NCBI GenBank assembly: GCA_018659375.1 | Contig: JABJMO010000004.1 | Coordinates: 1-45,444 of the forward strand | Direction: 5' to 3' | Origin: Methanobacteriota archaeon | GTDB taxonomy: Archaea > Thermoplasmatota > Poseidoniia > Poseidoniales > Poseidoniaceae | Length of the DNA stretch: 45,444 nt | Shown here: positions 1 through 7,948 of the stretch, in pieces | Numbering within the stretch: position 1 is the first letter of the stretch | Layout of the letters: every line of letters starts with the position of its first letter | The notes under the pieces: model-generated | Database searches by the model: none | Seen by the model: the letters and a program-made list of their open reading frames with translations, nothing else | What the model was told of the DNA's origin: nothing | Translations under genes and position numbers: made by a program

Positions 1-124
1 ATAGGACGGTTAAACGGTTTTGGGTTGATGTTTCAAATTATTCAAGTTTTATAGTGGCTAGAAACATGCTGATTTTCAACTTTTACTCAAATGTAACACG
101 AGTTCAGTCATGTGTTTTGCAACT
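1..124. other. Left-edge intergenic stretch
   Basis: AT-rich DNA downstream of the tRNA with no convincing coding region. On the minus strand a TATA-like CTATAAAA (about 48-55) could be the promoter of a gene beyond the left edge, but its start is outside the window. No hairpin terminator for the tRNA was recognised. Confidence 0.35.
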
Positions 125-211
125 TGGTGCAGGGAGTGGGATACGAACCCACGAACCCATATGGGACCGGATCTTAAGCCCGGCGCCTTTGACCACCTCA
201 GCCATCCCTGC
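125..211 (-). tRNA. trnL: tRNA-Leu (anticodon UAA)
   Basis: Read on the minus strand, the segment folds as a class II tRNA with a 7-bp acceptor stem (GCAGGGA/TCCCTGC), a D arm, anticodon stem CCGGG/TCCGG with loop CTTAAGA (anticodon UAA), a variable arm, and a T arm containing GTTCGTATCC. The long variable arm and UAA anticodon identify leucine. After discriminator A the genome reads CCA, so the 3' CCA appears to be encoded. No intron is seen. The 3' end lies at 125 if CCA is counted. Confidence 0.95.
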
Positions 212-248
212 AGGAGGCCGTAGGAGAGGTATCATTTGAATTAAACGC

Positions 249-995
249 CTATTCGACGATGGTCCAGCCACCATCAACATTGATTATTTGCCCAGATAAA
301 TGATCTGATTCTAGCAAGAATTTCACTGAATTAGCAATATCTATTGGTTTGCCTGAACGTCCCATAGGAACTTTTTCTAACACTGAAGCAAAGTGTTCAG
401 CCTCCCAATCTGCAGAGATGATAGCCCCGGGAGCTACGCAATTTACTCTAATCTTGTTGCGTAAGTCGCCAGCCAAGTTAATCATTAGTTGTCTTAATGC
501 AGATTTGCTTGATGTGTAATGTGAAAGTCCTTCCCATGCTCTTCCTTGTGAGGTATCTATGATACTTACAATGCTACCAGTGGAGTTGGTTAATTCTTGA
601 ATTAATTGTTTGGTCAAGATGAATGGTACTTCCAAGTGAATTCTAAAATTAGTCCGCATTATTTCAAGAGTCAACTCTTCGAAATCAATTGGCGTGTAAA
701 TTGAAGCGTTATTTATGAGCCCAAACAGCCCACCTGATTGTTTCACCATCAAGTTACTTTTGACTGCAGTTATCATTGAATTTAACTCTTCATCACTGGT
801 TAAATCTGCAACAATTACTTCCCCGCAAGGCTGGCAATTATTATCGACGCTGTGAGTTTGAATCAACTCTTCAGCTAATCCTTTAGAATTCCTTACGTGA
901 ATCAAAACATAATACCCAGATTCCATGAGTAGTTTAGAGGTTGCTGCACCGATTCTACGCCCACCACCTGTAATGAGTACCACTGGCTTGGACAT
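249..995 (-). CDS. SDR oxidoreductase, pteridine reductase-like
   Basis: Classical short-chain dehydrogenase of 248 aa. The N-terminal cofactor motif is TGGGRRIG (residues 9-16); its double Arg suggests NADPH and is typical of pteridine reductase/FolM-like SDRs. NNAS lies at 95-98 and the catalytic Y160-x3-K164 follows. The usual SDR catalytic Ser is replaced by Asp (D147 in SIIDTS), another mark of pteridine reductases. The likely role is reduction of dihydropterin or dihydrofolate, in line with folB, folP and a pterin dehydratase elsewhere in the window; substrate is inference. The gene stands alone, divergent from lipA, with an AT-rich TATA-like TTTATT about 30 nt upstream (around 1021-1030), so the transcript leader should be short. 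Other SDR substrates cannot be excluded. Confidence 0.85.
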   Translation of the reverse strand: MSKPVVLITGGGRRIGAATSKLLMESGYYVLIHVRNSKGLAEELIQTHSVDNNCQPCGEVIVADLTSDEELNSMITAVKSNLMVKQSGGLFGLINNASIYTPIDFEELTLEIMRTNFRIHLEVPFILTKQLIQELTNSTGSIVSIIDTSQGRAWEGLSHYTSSKSALRQLMINLAGDLRNKIRVNCVAPGAIISADWEAEHFASVLEKVPMGRSGKPIDIANSVKFLLESDHLSGQIINVDGGWTIVE

Positions 996-1113
996 AGTTA
1001 TGCGTGGAGCACATCAGTCAATAAATTTCGTATCCTCTCAAAGATAGTTATGATAAGGCAACTAATACACCTTTTAGACTAGTATATGGTCGGCTTAAAT
1101 GAAGGGGATTACT

Positions 1114-2139
1114 ATGGCATCTAGACATCTCCCCATGGCGACCACTGAAACGGTCAAAAAACCACAAAAGCGATTGCCAAGTTGGTTTAAGACAAGGTTG
1201 CCTACTGGACAACAGCAGAGGTCTTTCAACGATACAAAGGCATCTGTTAAAGATAATAAATTACACACTGTGTGCGAAGAAGCCAGATGTCCAAATATCC
1301 ATGAATGCTGGTCTAGTGGTGATGCAACGTTTATGATCGCCGGGCAAGAATGTACTAGAGGGTGTAAATTTTGTGCGGTTGGCACAATTAGGAGACCACC
1401 TCCGCTGGACCTTGAAGAGCCAAAAAATCTTGCCGATGCTGCAGAATCAATGAATCTCAAGCACCTAGTAGTTACTGTGGTTAACCGTGATGATTTACCC
1501 GATAGTGGTGCTGGTCACTATAAATCTTGTATTGAAGAAGTTAGTAAAAGATTACCAGAACTGACTCTCGAATTATTATGTTCAGATCTTGCTGGAAGTT
1601 TAGCAGACTTGGAATCATTGCTGGAAAATAGTCCATTGAATGTATTCGCTCATAATGTCGAGTGCGTGCCAAGGCTTGACCGGTATGTCAGAGACCCAAG
1701 GGCTTCATTCCAACAGTCGATAGAAATTTTGAAACATGCAAAAATAGTACGTCCAGACATAATTACCAAGACCTCCTTGATGGTTGGTCTGGGAGAAACT
1801 GATGAAGAGATTTCAGAGACTTTGAAATTAATCAAGGAGGCTAATGTTGACTTAGTCACACTAGGACAATACCTAGCACCATCTGAAAAACACCTCAAAA
1901 TAGACCGTTACCCCGAACCAGAGATGTATGACGTTTGGGCACAAGAAGCGATAGCGCTAGGTTTCCATGGTGTTGCATCAGGACCATTGGTAAGGTCTTC
2001 ATACAAGGCGGGTTTATTGTATAGAAAAACTCGTGACCCACTAAACCAAGAAAACCTACCTGGCGCCTATGTCATGGTCAAACAGAAAGATGACCCTCAC
2101 CGACATACATTAAAGCCAATTCTGCATGAGGTGGAATAA
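1114..2139 (+). CDS. lipA: Lipoyl synthase LipA
   Basis: Radical-SAM enzyme inserting two sulfurs into protein-bound octanoyl groups. The auxiliary-cluster cysteines C54, C59 and C65 (TVCEEARCPNIHECW) and the radical-SAM CTRGCKFC (C80, C84, C87) are both present, and the C-terminal RSSY typical of LipA is seen. Length about 341 aa is normal for the family. An upstream in-frame ATG at 1099 exists, but 1114 is preferred: a TATA-like box at 1080-1088 lies about 30 nt upstream, and a purine-rich GGGGAT lies just before it. It is the first gene of a run with the 2-oxoacid dehydrogenase genes whose E2 it would lipoylate; it overlaps the next gene by one base. This bacterial-type enzyme differs from the LipS1/LipS2 system known in some archaea. 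Confidence 0.96.
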   Translation: MASRHLPMATTETVKKPQKRLPSWFKTRLPTGQQQRSFNDTKASVKDNKLHTVCEEARCPNIHECWSSGDATFMIAGQECTRGCKFCAVGTIRRPPPLDLEEPKNLADAAESMNLKHLVVTVVNRDDLPDSGAGHYKSCIEEVSKRLPELTLELLCSDLAGSLADLESLLENSPLNVFAHNVECVPRLDRYVRDPRASFQQSIEILKHAKIVRPDIITKTSLMVGLGETDEEISETLKLIKEANVDLVTLGQYLAPSEKHLKIDRYPEPEMYDVWAQEAIALGFHGVASGPLVRSSYKAGLLYRKTRDPLNQENLPGAYVMVKQKDDPHRHTLKPILHEVE

Positions 2140-3380
2140 TGACCGGTAGAAAGACTGCGGTAACAACTCCATACACAATTGGAGTACCTCCATTCAGACC
2201 CGGTGAGAAGGCAGATTTTGGTGGAGCATTCAAGGAGCAGCCCGAGGATTTACCTCGCCCTGATCCGGCAAAATCTACCGCCCAAGATACTACTGCACAT
2301 GCATCTGGACTTGTCAGAGTACTAACTGATGAGCACGAAGCAAAGGGTGAATGGATACCTGATATCTCCACTGAAAAACTGATTCTTGGATTAGAATACA
2401 TGATGCGACTTAGGATTTTTGACGACCGTATGCTAAAAATGCAAAGAACTGGTAAACTATCATTTTACATGCGTTCATTTGGTGAAGAGGCCGTAGCAAT
2501 TGCCCAAACTATGGCTTTGGAAGATAACGACTGGATTTTCCCATCATACCGTCAACCTGGGGCTCAATTTGTTAGGGGCAGAGATATGGTAAGCATGATT
2601 TGCCACTGCATCGGAAATACTGAAGACAATGTCAAAGGAAGACAAATGCCGGTTCACTACACGTGGAAGGAAGGGAGATTCATTTCAATTTCATCTCCAG
2701 TAGGAACTCAGTTTTCACAAGCTGTCGGCGTTGCAATGGCCAGCGCCTACAAAGGTCTAGACGAAGCGTGTATTACTTGGCTTGGTGACGGAACATCTGC
2801 GCAAGGTGATTATCATTACGCGCTAAATTTTGCTTCGACTTTCAAACCACCAGTAATTCTCAATGTGGTAAATAATCAATGGGCAATTTCAACCCACCAA
2901 AACCTTGCCACTGGTGGCAGAACATTCGCTGAACGTGGACTTGCTTACGACATACCTTCAATCCGTGTCGATGGGAATGATTTCCTAGCCCTATACAGTG
3001 TTACAAGATGGGCAAGAGATCGAGCGAGTGCTGGACTTGGGCCAACTCACATCGAAGTCTATACCTACCGAGCAGGTGCACATTCCTCATCAGATGACCC
3101 ATCAGCATATCGTCCTGAGGACGAATTCAAATATTGGCCTGGTGGAGATCCCGTAGAACGTTTGAAAACCTATTTGATTAAGTCAAATCAGTGGGATGAG
3201 AAAAGTCATAAACAACTAGAGCAGAAAATCGATGACGAAGTCATGGCTGCTTACAAGGAAGCCTGTGAGTATGGTGACTTAGCCAGTGGACCTTACCCTC
3301 CTGCCTCAACAATTTTTACCGAAGTGTACGAAACGGTACCTTGGCATGTTCAAGAACAACGTGAGGAACTAGGAAAATAG
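2139..3380 (+). CDS. bkdA: 2-oxoacid dehydrogenase E1 alpha (branched-chain type)
   Basis: Thiamine-diphosphate subunit that decarboxylates a 2-oxoacid in the dehydrogenase complex. Family hallmarks: FYMRSFGEEA near residue 110 and the TPP-binding motif starting at GDG (216-218) and ending with NN (245-246). The loop RAGAHSSSDDPSAYR is characteristic of branched-chain E1 alpha. The first 70 residues are a Pro-rich extension before the helical start, resembling the longer bacterial/mitochondrial branched-chain E1 alpha. The start ATG overlaps the lipA TAA (TAATG) and has GAGGTG upstream. Branched-chain 2-oxoacids are the best substrate guess from motif similarity; pyruvate or mixed specificity is possible. 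Confidence 0.92.
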   Translation: MTGRKTAVTTPYTIGVPPFRPGEKADFGGAFKEQPEDLPRPDPAKSTAQDTTAHASGLVRVLTDEHEAKGEWIPDISTEKLILGLEYMMRLRIFDDRMLKMQRTGKLSFYMRSFGEEAVAIAQTMALEDNDWIFPSYRQPGAQFVRGRDMVSMICHCIGNTEDNVKGRQMPVHYTWKEGRFISISSPVGTQFSQAVGVAMASAYKGLDEACITWLGDGTSAQGDYHYALNFASTFKPPVILNVVNNQWAISTHQNLATGGRTFAERGLAYDIPSIRVDGNDFLALYSVTRWARDRASAGLGPTHIEVYTYRAGAHSSSDDPSAYRPEDEFKYWPGGDPVERLKTYLIKSNQWDEKSHKQLEQKIDDEVMAAYKEACEYGDLASGPYPPASTIFTEVYETVPWHVQEQREELGK

Positions 3381-3389
3381 GTGATTGTC

Positions 3390-4400
3390 ATGGCTAAAAT
3401 GAATATGATTGCGTCCCTTAACTCCGCGCTTGCTCACCAGCTTGAGCGAGACGAAAATGTTGTAATATTTGGTGAAGACGTTGGTTATTTTGGCGGTGTT
3501 TTTAGAGTAACTGCAGGCTTGCAGGAACAATTTGGCGCCCATCGAGTATTTGATTCACCACTAGCAGAAGGCGGCATTGCCGCTATTGCTATGGGCATGG
3601 GATTGAATGGACTTAGGCCAGTTGCAGAAATTCAGTTTGCTGACTATATATTCCCTGCATATGACCAGATTGTCAACGAAATAGCGAAATTAAGGCACAG
3701 GTCTGGTGGAGAATTTTCAAGCCCTATTACCTTTAGAACACCTGCAGGCGGTGGAATTAAGGGAGGGCATCACCATTCACAATCGCCTGAAGCCCAATTC
3801 ACTCACACTCCTGGGTTAAAAGTAGTATACTGCTCAAATCCATATAACGCTAAAGGCTTGCTAACCTCAGCAATTGAGTCAAATGATCCAGTAATATTTT
3901 TCGAGCCAAAAAGGTGCTACAGAGGCCCATTCTATGGCGACCCACACAAAGTCCCTACATGGAATAGCCATCCTGACGGAGAAGTACCTGAGGAATATTA
4001 CTCAATACCACTTGAAGAAGCCCGTATTGTCAAAGAAGGATCTGCCTGCACAGTCATATCGTGGGGGGCAATGGTCCATGTCGCTGAACAAGCCATCAAG
4101 AATTCTGGTATTGATTGTGAATTAATCGATTTACAAACTTTGCTTCCATGGGACAGAGATACTGTAGTGAATTCAATCAAGAAAACTGGACGTTGCGTCA
4201 TCGTTCATGAAGCACCAAAGACCAGTGGTTTTGGTGCGGAGATGAGTGCTTCAATTCAAGAGCGTTGTTTCTATCATCTAGAAGCACCAATTATTCGGGT
4301 AACTGGTTGGGATACACCTTTCCCGCACACTACTGAATGGGATTACTTACCAAGTCCACAAAGAATTGCCGATGCAATAAAGAAAACACAGGAGGAATAA
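3390..4400 (+). CDS. bkdB: 2-oxoacid dehydrogenase E1 beta (branched-chain type)
   Basis: Partner of E1 alpha, 336 aa. Motifs include GEDVGYFGGVFRVTAGL, FDSPLAEGGI, AEIQFADYIFPAYDQI and HHHSQSPEA, all typical of branched-chain E1 beta. An in-frame GTG at 3381 directly follows the bkdA stop, but that GTG is part of a Shine-Dalgarno AGGTGAT spaced 4 nt before the ATG at 3390, so 3390 is chosen. With E1 alpha it forms the alpha2-beta2 decarboxylase that reductively acylates the lipoyl domain of E2. Strong context: between E1 alpha and E2 in the same orientation. Confidence 0.94.
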   Translation: MAKMNMIASLNSALAHQLERDENVVIFGEDVGYFGGVFRVTAGLQEQFGAHRVFDSPLAEGGIAAIAMGMGLNGLRPVAEIQFADYIFPAYDQIVNEIAKLRHRSGGEFSSPITFRTPAGGGIKGGHHHSQSPEAQFTHTPGLKVVYCSNPYNAKGLLTSAIESNDPVIFFEPKRCYRGPFYGDPHKVPTWNSHPDGEVPEEYYSIPLEEARIVKEGSACTVISWGAMVHVAEQAIKNSGIDCELIDLQTLLPWDRDTVVNSIKKTGRCVIVHEAPKTSGFGAEMSASIQERCFYHLEAPIIRVTGWDTPFPHTTEWDYLPSPQRIADAIKKTQEE

Positions 4401-4402
4401 AA

Positions 4403-5683
4403 ATGGGAATATATGAATTTAAGCTACCAGATATAGGTGAAGGAGTTGTTGAAGGAGAAGTTGTTGAATGGATGGTTTCAGTTGGAGACACAATCAAAGA
4501 AGATGACCCGATTCTATCGGTAATGACCGATAAAGCCACTGTAGAGATACCTTCACCTGTTGACGGAGTTGTCTCTAAGATTATTGGAGAGCCTGGCGAC
4601 ATATTACCAGTCGGAGAAGTCTGCATCGAGTTCGAAGTTGATGGCGACGGAAACGCTTCTGCCACACCTGCAGTAAAAGAAGCAGCGAAAGTGGAAGAAA
4701 CCCCTAAGGTCGAAAAAGCCACAAAACCAAAACCTAAACCGGTCGCAGTAGAGACAGGGAAACCGGTTTCAGCACCAGAACCTGTAGTCCGCGCTGCTGG
4801 AACTAAAGCACTGGCAAGCCCTGCTGTAAGGCAGAGAGCAAGACAAGCCAATATTGACTTACAAATTGTTGCAGGTTCAGGACCTGCAGGTAGAATTAGT
4901 CACGCAGATCTAGACAGGCACATTGCTGGTGGAGCTGGCGGAGCAACTAGTTTCGCACCTCTAGGTTCTAGCACAAAAACAAAAATGACTGGTACTGAAG
5001 AAATTAAAGTGATTGGACTTCGAAGGAAGATTGCCGACAGTATGATGGCGTCTTACAGCAGTATTGCACACTTTTCTTATTTTGAAGAAGTCGATATTAC
5101 CGCACTGGAGGAATTAAGACAACATCTCAATGCAACAAGACCTGACGGAGCACCAAAATTGACTTACTTGCCATTCATAATGCAAGCATTAGTCAAAGCA
5201 CTACGCGAGAGTCCAGAATGTAATGCGCTTTACGATGATGAATCAAATGTAGTAACTAGACACCAAGCGATTAATCTTGGTATTGCAACTCAAACTGATC
5301 GAGGATTATATGTTCCTGTAGTGAAGCATGTCGAAGCGATGGACATCTGGCAATCTGCCGTAGAGATGGTCAGAGTCACATCAGCCACTAGAGAAGGAAA
5401 AGCTGGAGCTGATGAATTGAGTGGTTCAACATTTACAATCACCAGCCTAGGACGACTAGGTGGACTTGGTGCAACTCCAATAATCAACAAACCAGAAGTA
5501 GGAATCTTAGGAGTTCATAATGCCAAAGAAAGAGCTGTGGTAAGAAATGGTCAGATTGTGATACGAAGAATGATGAATCTATCATCATCATGGGACCACA
5601 GAGTCGTAGATGGACATGATGGGGCTACTCTAGTTCAAAGAGTCAAGACCTATCTTGAAAACCCTGCTACAATATTCATGTGA
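4403..5683 (+). CDS. bkdC: Dihydrolipoyl acyltransferase E2
   Basis: Core of the dehydrogenase complex, 426 aa. One N-terminal lipoyl domain with lipoyl lysine K44 in TDKATVEIPSP; an Ala/Lys/Pro-rich linker (about 85-130, several KPKPK stretches); a peripheral subunit-binding domain (about 136-174); then the catalytic domain with H399-RVVDG near the C-terminus (His and Asp catalytic pair). The start is set by a clear GGAGG at 4391-4395 before the ATG at 4403; in-frame codons upstream lie inside the E1 beta gene and are not used. The K44 site would be the target of LipB and LipA encoded in this window. The acyl group is probably branched-chain, by association with the E1 subunits. Confidence 0.95.
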   Translation: MGIYEFKLPDIGEGVVEGEVVEWMVSVGDTIKEDDPILSVMTDKATVEIPSPVDGVVSKIIGEPGDILPVGEVCIEFEVDGDGNASATPAVKEAAKVEETPKVEKATKPKPKPVAVETGKPVSAPEPVVRAAGTKALASPAVRQRARQANIDLQIVAGSGPAGRISHADLDRHIAGGAGGATSFAPLGSSTKTKMTGTEEIKVIGLRRKIADSMMASYSSIAHFSYFEEVDITALEELRQHLNATRPDGAPKLTYLPFIMQALVKALRESPECNALYDDESNVVTRHQAINLGIATQTDRGLYVPVVKHVEAMDIWQSAVEMVRVTSATREGKAGADELSGSTFTITSLGRLGGLGATPIINKPEVGILGVHNAKERAVVRNGQIVIRRMMNLSSSWDHRVVDGHDGATLVQRVKTYLENPATIFM

Positions 5684-5691
5684 GTGATATC

Positions 5692-7122
5692 ATGCAGACA
5701 AAAAAATGCCAAGTATTAATCATTGGAGCCGGGCCAGGAGGCTACGTTGCTGCGATTAGAGCAGGACAACTAGGACTTTCAACTATCATTGTGGAAGGCG
5801 AAAAAGCCGGTGGCACTTGCCTCATTCGTGGTTGCATACCTTCCAAAGCACTAATTCATGCTGCACATAGATTCCATGACTTAGCAAAGCATGCTAAGGA
5901 TTCTGGACATATGGGTATTTCAATCCCTGGACCGGCTGAACTGAGCATGTCAGGCATGGTCGGATGGAAAGACGATATAGTTGACAAACTCAACAAAGGT
6001 GTCGAACATTTGTTGAAGTCATCAGGCGCTGAATTAATCAACGGATGGGCTGAGTTTCAAGATGCCAAAACAGTCAAGGTTGGGTCTGGCAAAGATGCCA
6101 TGATTATCGAAGGGGAAAATGTAATCCTCGCCAATGGTTCTGTGCCGATTGAATTACCATTCATGAAATTTAATGACAACGTGATATCATCTAGAGAAGC
6201 ATTGGACTTAGAAGAACTGCCAAAACACGTTGTTGTAGTCGGTGGGGGATATATTGGTTTAGAACTTGGTATAACCTACCGAATGCTAGGTTCAGAGGTG
6301 ACAATTGTTGAAGCAATGGATTCAATATTACCAATTTTTGATAAAGAATTGAGAAGACCACTCGAATTATTTGTTAAGAAAAACAAAATTAAGGTTCATA
6401 CTGGAGTCTTTGCCAAAGGTAGTGAAGATACTAAAGACGGTCGTACAAAATTATTCTATGTTGACAAGAATGCCAAAGAGGGAACTAAACCTGAAGAGTT
6501 AATCGCCGATAAAATATTAGTCACTGTAGGTAGAAAACCAAATACTGCAGCGTTAAATCCAACTGGAGTAGCATTAGACGAGCGAGGTTTTGTCAAGGTA
6601 AACAACCGTTGTGAGACTAACATGAAAGGGGTTTACGCAATTGGTGATGTATGTGATTCAGGAGAGATGCTTGCTCACGTTGCCTCCTTCCAAGGAGAAA
6701 TGGTTGCAGAAATTATTTCAGGTGAGAAAAGAGCATACGATCCTATTGCAGTCCCAGCAATTGTATTTACTGAACCTGAAATTGTTAGTGTTGGTTTATC
6801 ACCAGAGGAAGCAAAGGCAGCTGGTCATCCAGTTATTGTTGGTAAGTTTCCACTAGCGGCAAATGGTCGCTCACTAACGCAAGAAGCAGAAAAAACCGGT
6901 GGTTTTGTCAGAGTCTGTGCTAGAGAAGATGACCACCGGATATTAGGTATTCAAGCAGTTGGCACTCATGTTAGCGAACTTGTTGGCGAATGGACATTGG
7001 CATTAGAAATGGGTGCATTGTTAGAAGATATTGCAGGCACTATTCACGCACATCCTACTATGACTGAAATGACTCATGAGGCTGTATTAGCAACCCTTGG
7101 CCATGCAATACATATCGTTTAA
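5692..7122 (+). CDS. lpdA: Dihydrolipoyl dehydrogenase E3
   Basis: FAD-dependent disulfide reductase that reoxidises the E2 lipoyl arm with NAD, 476 aa. FAD-binding GAGPGG at 12-17; redox-active disulfide GGTCLIRGC (C43, C48); NAD-binding GGGYIG in the middle; C-terminal HPTMTE with the active-site His-Glu pair. An in-frame GTG at 5680 overlaps the E2 stop, but the sequence GAGTGATATC placed before ATG 5692 fits the GGTGAT Shine-Dalgarno used elsewhere here, so 5692 is preferred. Last gene of the lipA-E1-E1-E2-E3 operon; about 50 nt separate it from the next gene. Confidence 0.95.
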   Translation: MQTKKCQVLIIGAGPGGYVAAIRAGQLGLSTIIVEGEKAGGTCLIRGCIPSKALIHAAHRFHDLAKHAKDSGHMGISIPGPAELSMSGMVGWKDDIVDKLNKGVEHLLKSSGAELINGWAEFQDAKTVKVGSGKDAMIIEGENVILANGSVPIELPFMKFNDNVISSREALDLEELPKHVVVVGGGYIGLELGITYRMLGSEVTIVEAMDSILPIFDKELRRPLELFVKKNKIKVHTGVFAKGSEDTKDGRTKLFYVDKNAKEGTKPEELIADKILVTVGRKPNTAALNPTGVALDERGFVKVNNRCETNMKGVYAIGDVCDSGEMLAHVASFQGEMVAEIISGEKRAYDPIAVPAIVFTEPEIVSVGLSPEEAKAAGHPVIVGKFPLAANGRSLTQEAEKTGGFVRVCAREDDHRILGIQAVGTHVSELVGEWTLALEMGALLEDIAGTIHAHPTMTEMTHEAVLATLGHAIHIV

Positions 7123-7139
7123 TCAAACATATTGTAGGG

Positions 7140-7151
7140 TATAAGTATAAA
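7140..7151 (+). promoter_or_regulatory. TATA-like box of the SAP-membrane gene
   Basis: TATAAGTATAAA centred about 29 nt before the ATG at 7175, the spacing expected for an archaeal leaderless transcript. It lies just after the lpdA stop, suggesting that the gene is transcribed separately from the dehydrogenase operon. Based on motif and spacing only. Confidence 0.45.
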
Positions 7152-7174
7152 TGGAAGTCTGCCATGGAAAATTT

Positions 7175-7948
7175 ATGTCTTACGACGCAATGACTTTGCT
7201 TGATTTAAAAAAGATGTGTAAAGATAGAGGTTTGAAGGTTTCGGGAAATAAAGATGAAGTCATTATTCGTTTGATGGAAGCTGATGAAGCAACAAACCCT
7301 GCTTTGCGTTCAACATCATTCTCAACACCGATCAATACCATGCCGGGACAGATGCCCGTCAGCCCCCAAGTTGTTTATGGAAGAATGACACCTCAAGGAA
7401 TCGTCGTCTCAAGAAATAATGGCACTGTTTCTGCTGTTGGGACTGTCGTAATTCTATACGGAATATTCAGAATGTTCTGGGCATTAGGTTTCGCTGCGTT
7501 TGGCGATGGAAGTCTAGGGTGGCTGTTAGCCCCTGTTGCATTTATTGTCGCGTCTTTATTCATCTTCAGTGGCATACTATTGAGTCAGGAATATCGTAAT
7601 GGAGTTAATATCACGATTTTTACATTCATACTTTCTGGAACTTTAAGTGTTTTATTCAGCGGCGGAGACCTAAATCCGGTTTCTGTTTCACTCGCTGATG
7701 GAGGTATGATGATACCGTTTTCTATGATGTGTACCCTACTTGGGATAGGTATTGCTGCCCTTCCACTATTATTCTCTGAAGAGGAAATGAAAGAGGGGTG
7801 GCCGGTTGCAATAGAAAGACTACTGGGAAGAGAAAACCCTGGTAAGACTGTGCTAAGTTGCCCACACTGTGAAAATCAACTATTGGTTCCTAATGGTTAC
7901 AGTGGAAAAATATCTTGTCCAAAGTGTAACAAACAGTCTGAAGTATAA
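7175..7948 (+). CDS. SAP-domain membrane protein with C-terminal zinc ribbon
   Basis: No known function. The N-terminal 35 residues (LLDLKKMCKDRGLKVSGNKD followed by EVIIRLMEADE) match the SAP fold, usually a nucleic-acid-binding helix-turn-helix. A Pro-rich stretch follows, then four predicted membrane helices (roughly residues 88-115, 118-140, 145-165, 172-192), and a C-terminal CPHC...CPKC zinc ribbon. The start at 7175 is chosen over ATG 7151 because TATAAGTATAAA (7140-7151) would then lie about 28 nt upstream of a leaderless ATG; this is inference. The same SAP-plus-membrane plan recurs in the peptidase at 16068. It converges with nrdA with no spacer: the two stop codons are adjacent. 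Confidence 0.75.
   Translation: MSYDAMTLLDLKKMCKDRGLKVSGNKDEVIIRLMEADEATNPALRSTSFSTPINTMPGQMPVSPQVVYGRMTPQGIVVSRNNGTVSAVGTVVILYGIFRMFWALGFAAFGDGSLGWLLAPVAFIVASLFIFSGILLSQEYRNGVNITIFTFILSGTLSVLFSGGDLNPVSVSLADGGMMIPFSMMCTLLGIGIAALPLLFSEEEMKEGWPVAIERLLGRENPGKTVLSCPHCENQLLVPNGYSGKISCPKCNKQSEV

Noticed and set aside
54-239. Plus-strand 61-codon frame at the left edge
   Set aside because: It crosses the tRNA-Leu gene in antisense; its SGIRTHEP-like stretch is the familiar spurious translation of a tRNA T arm.
3381-3389. GTG start for E1 beta
   Set aside because: The GTG is inside the AGGTGAT ribosome site of the ATG at 3390.
4660-4800. Possible low-complexity repeat in E2
   Set aside because: It is the ordinary Ala/Lys/Pro linker between lipoyl and subunit-binding domains.
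5680-5691. GTG start for dihydrolipoyl dehydrogenase
   Set aside because: It overlaps the E2 stop and forms part of the GAGTGAT site before ATG 5692.
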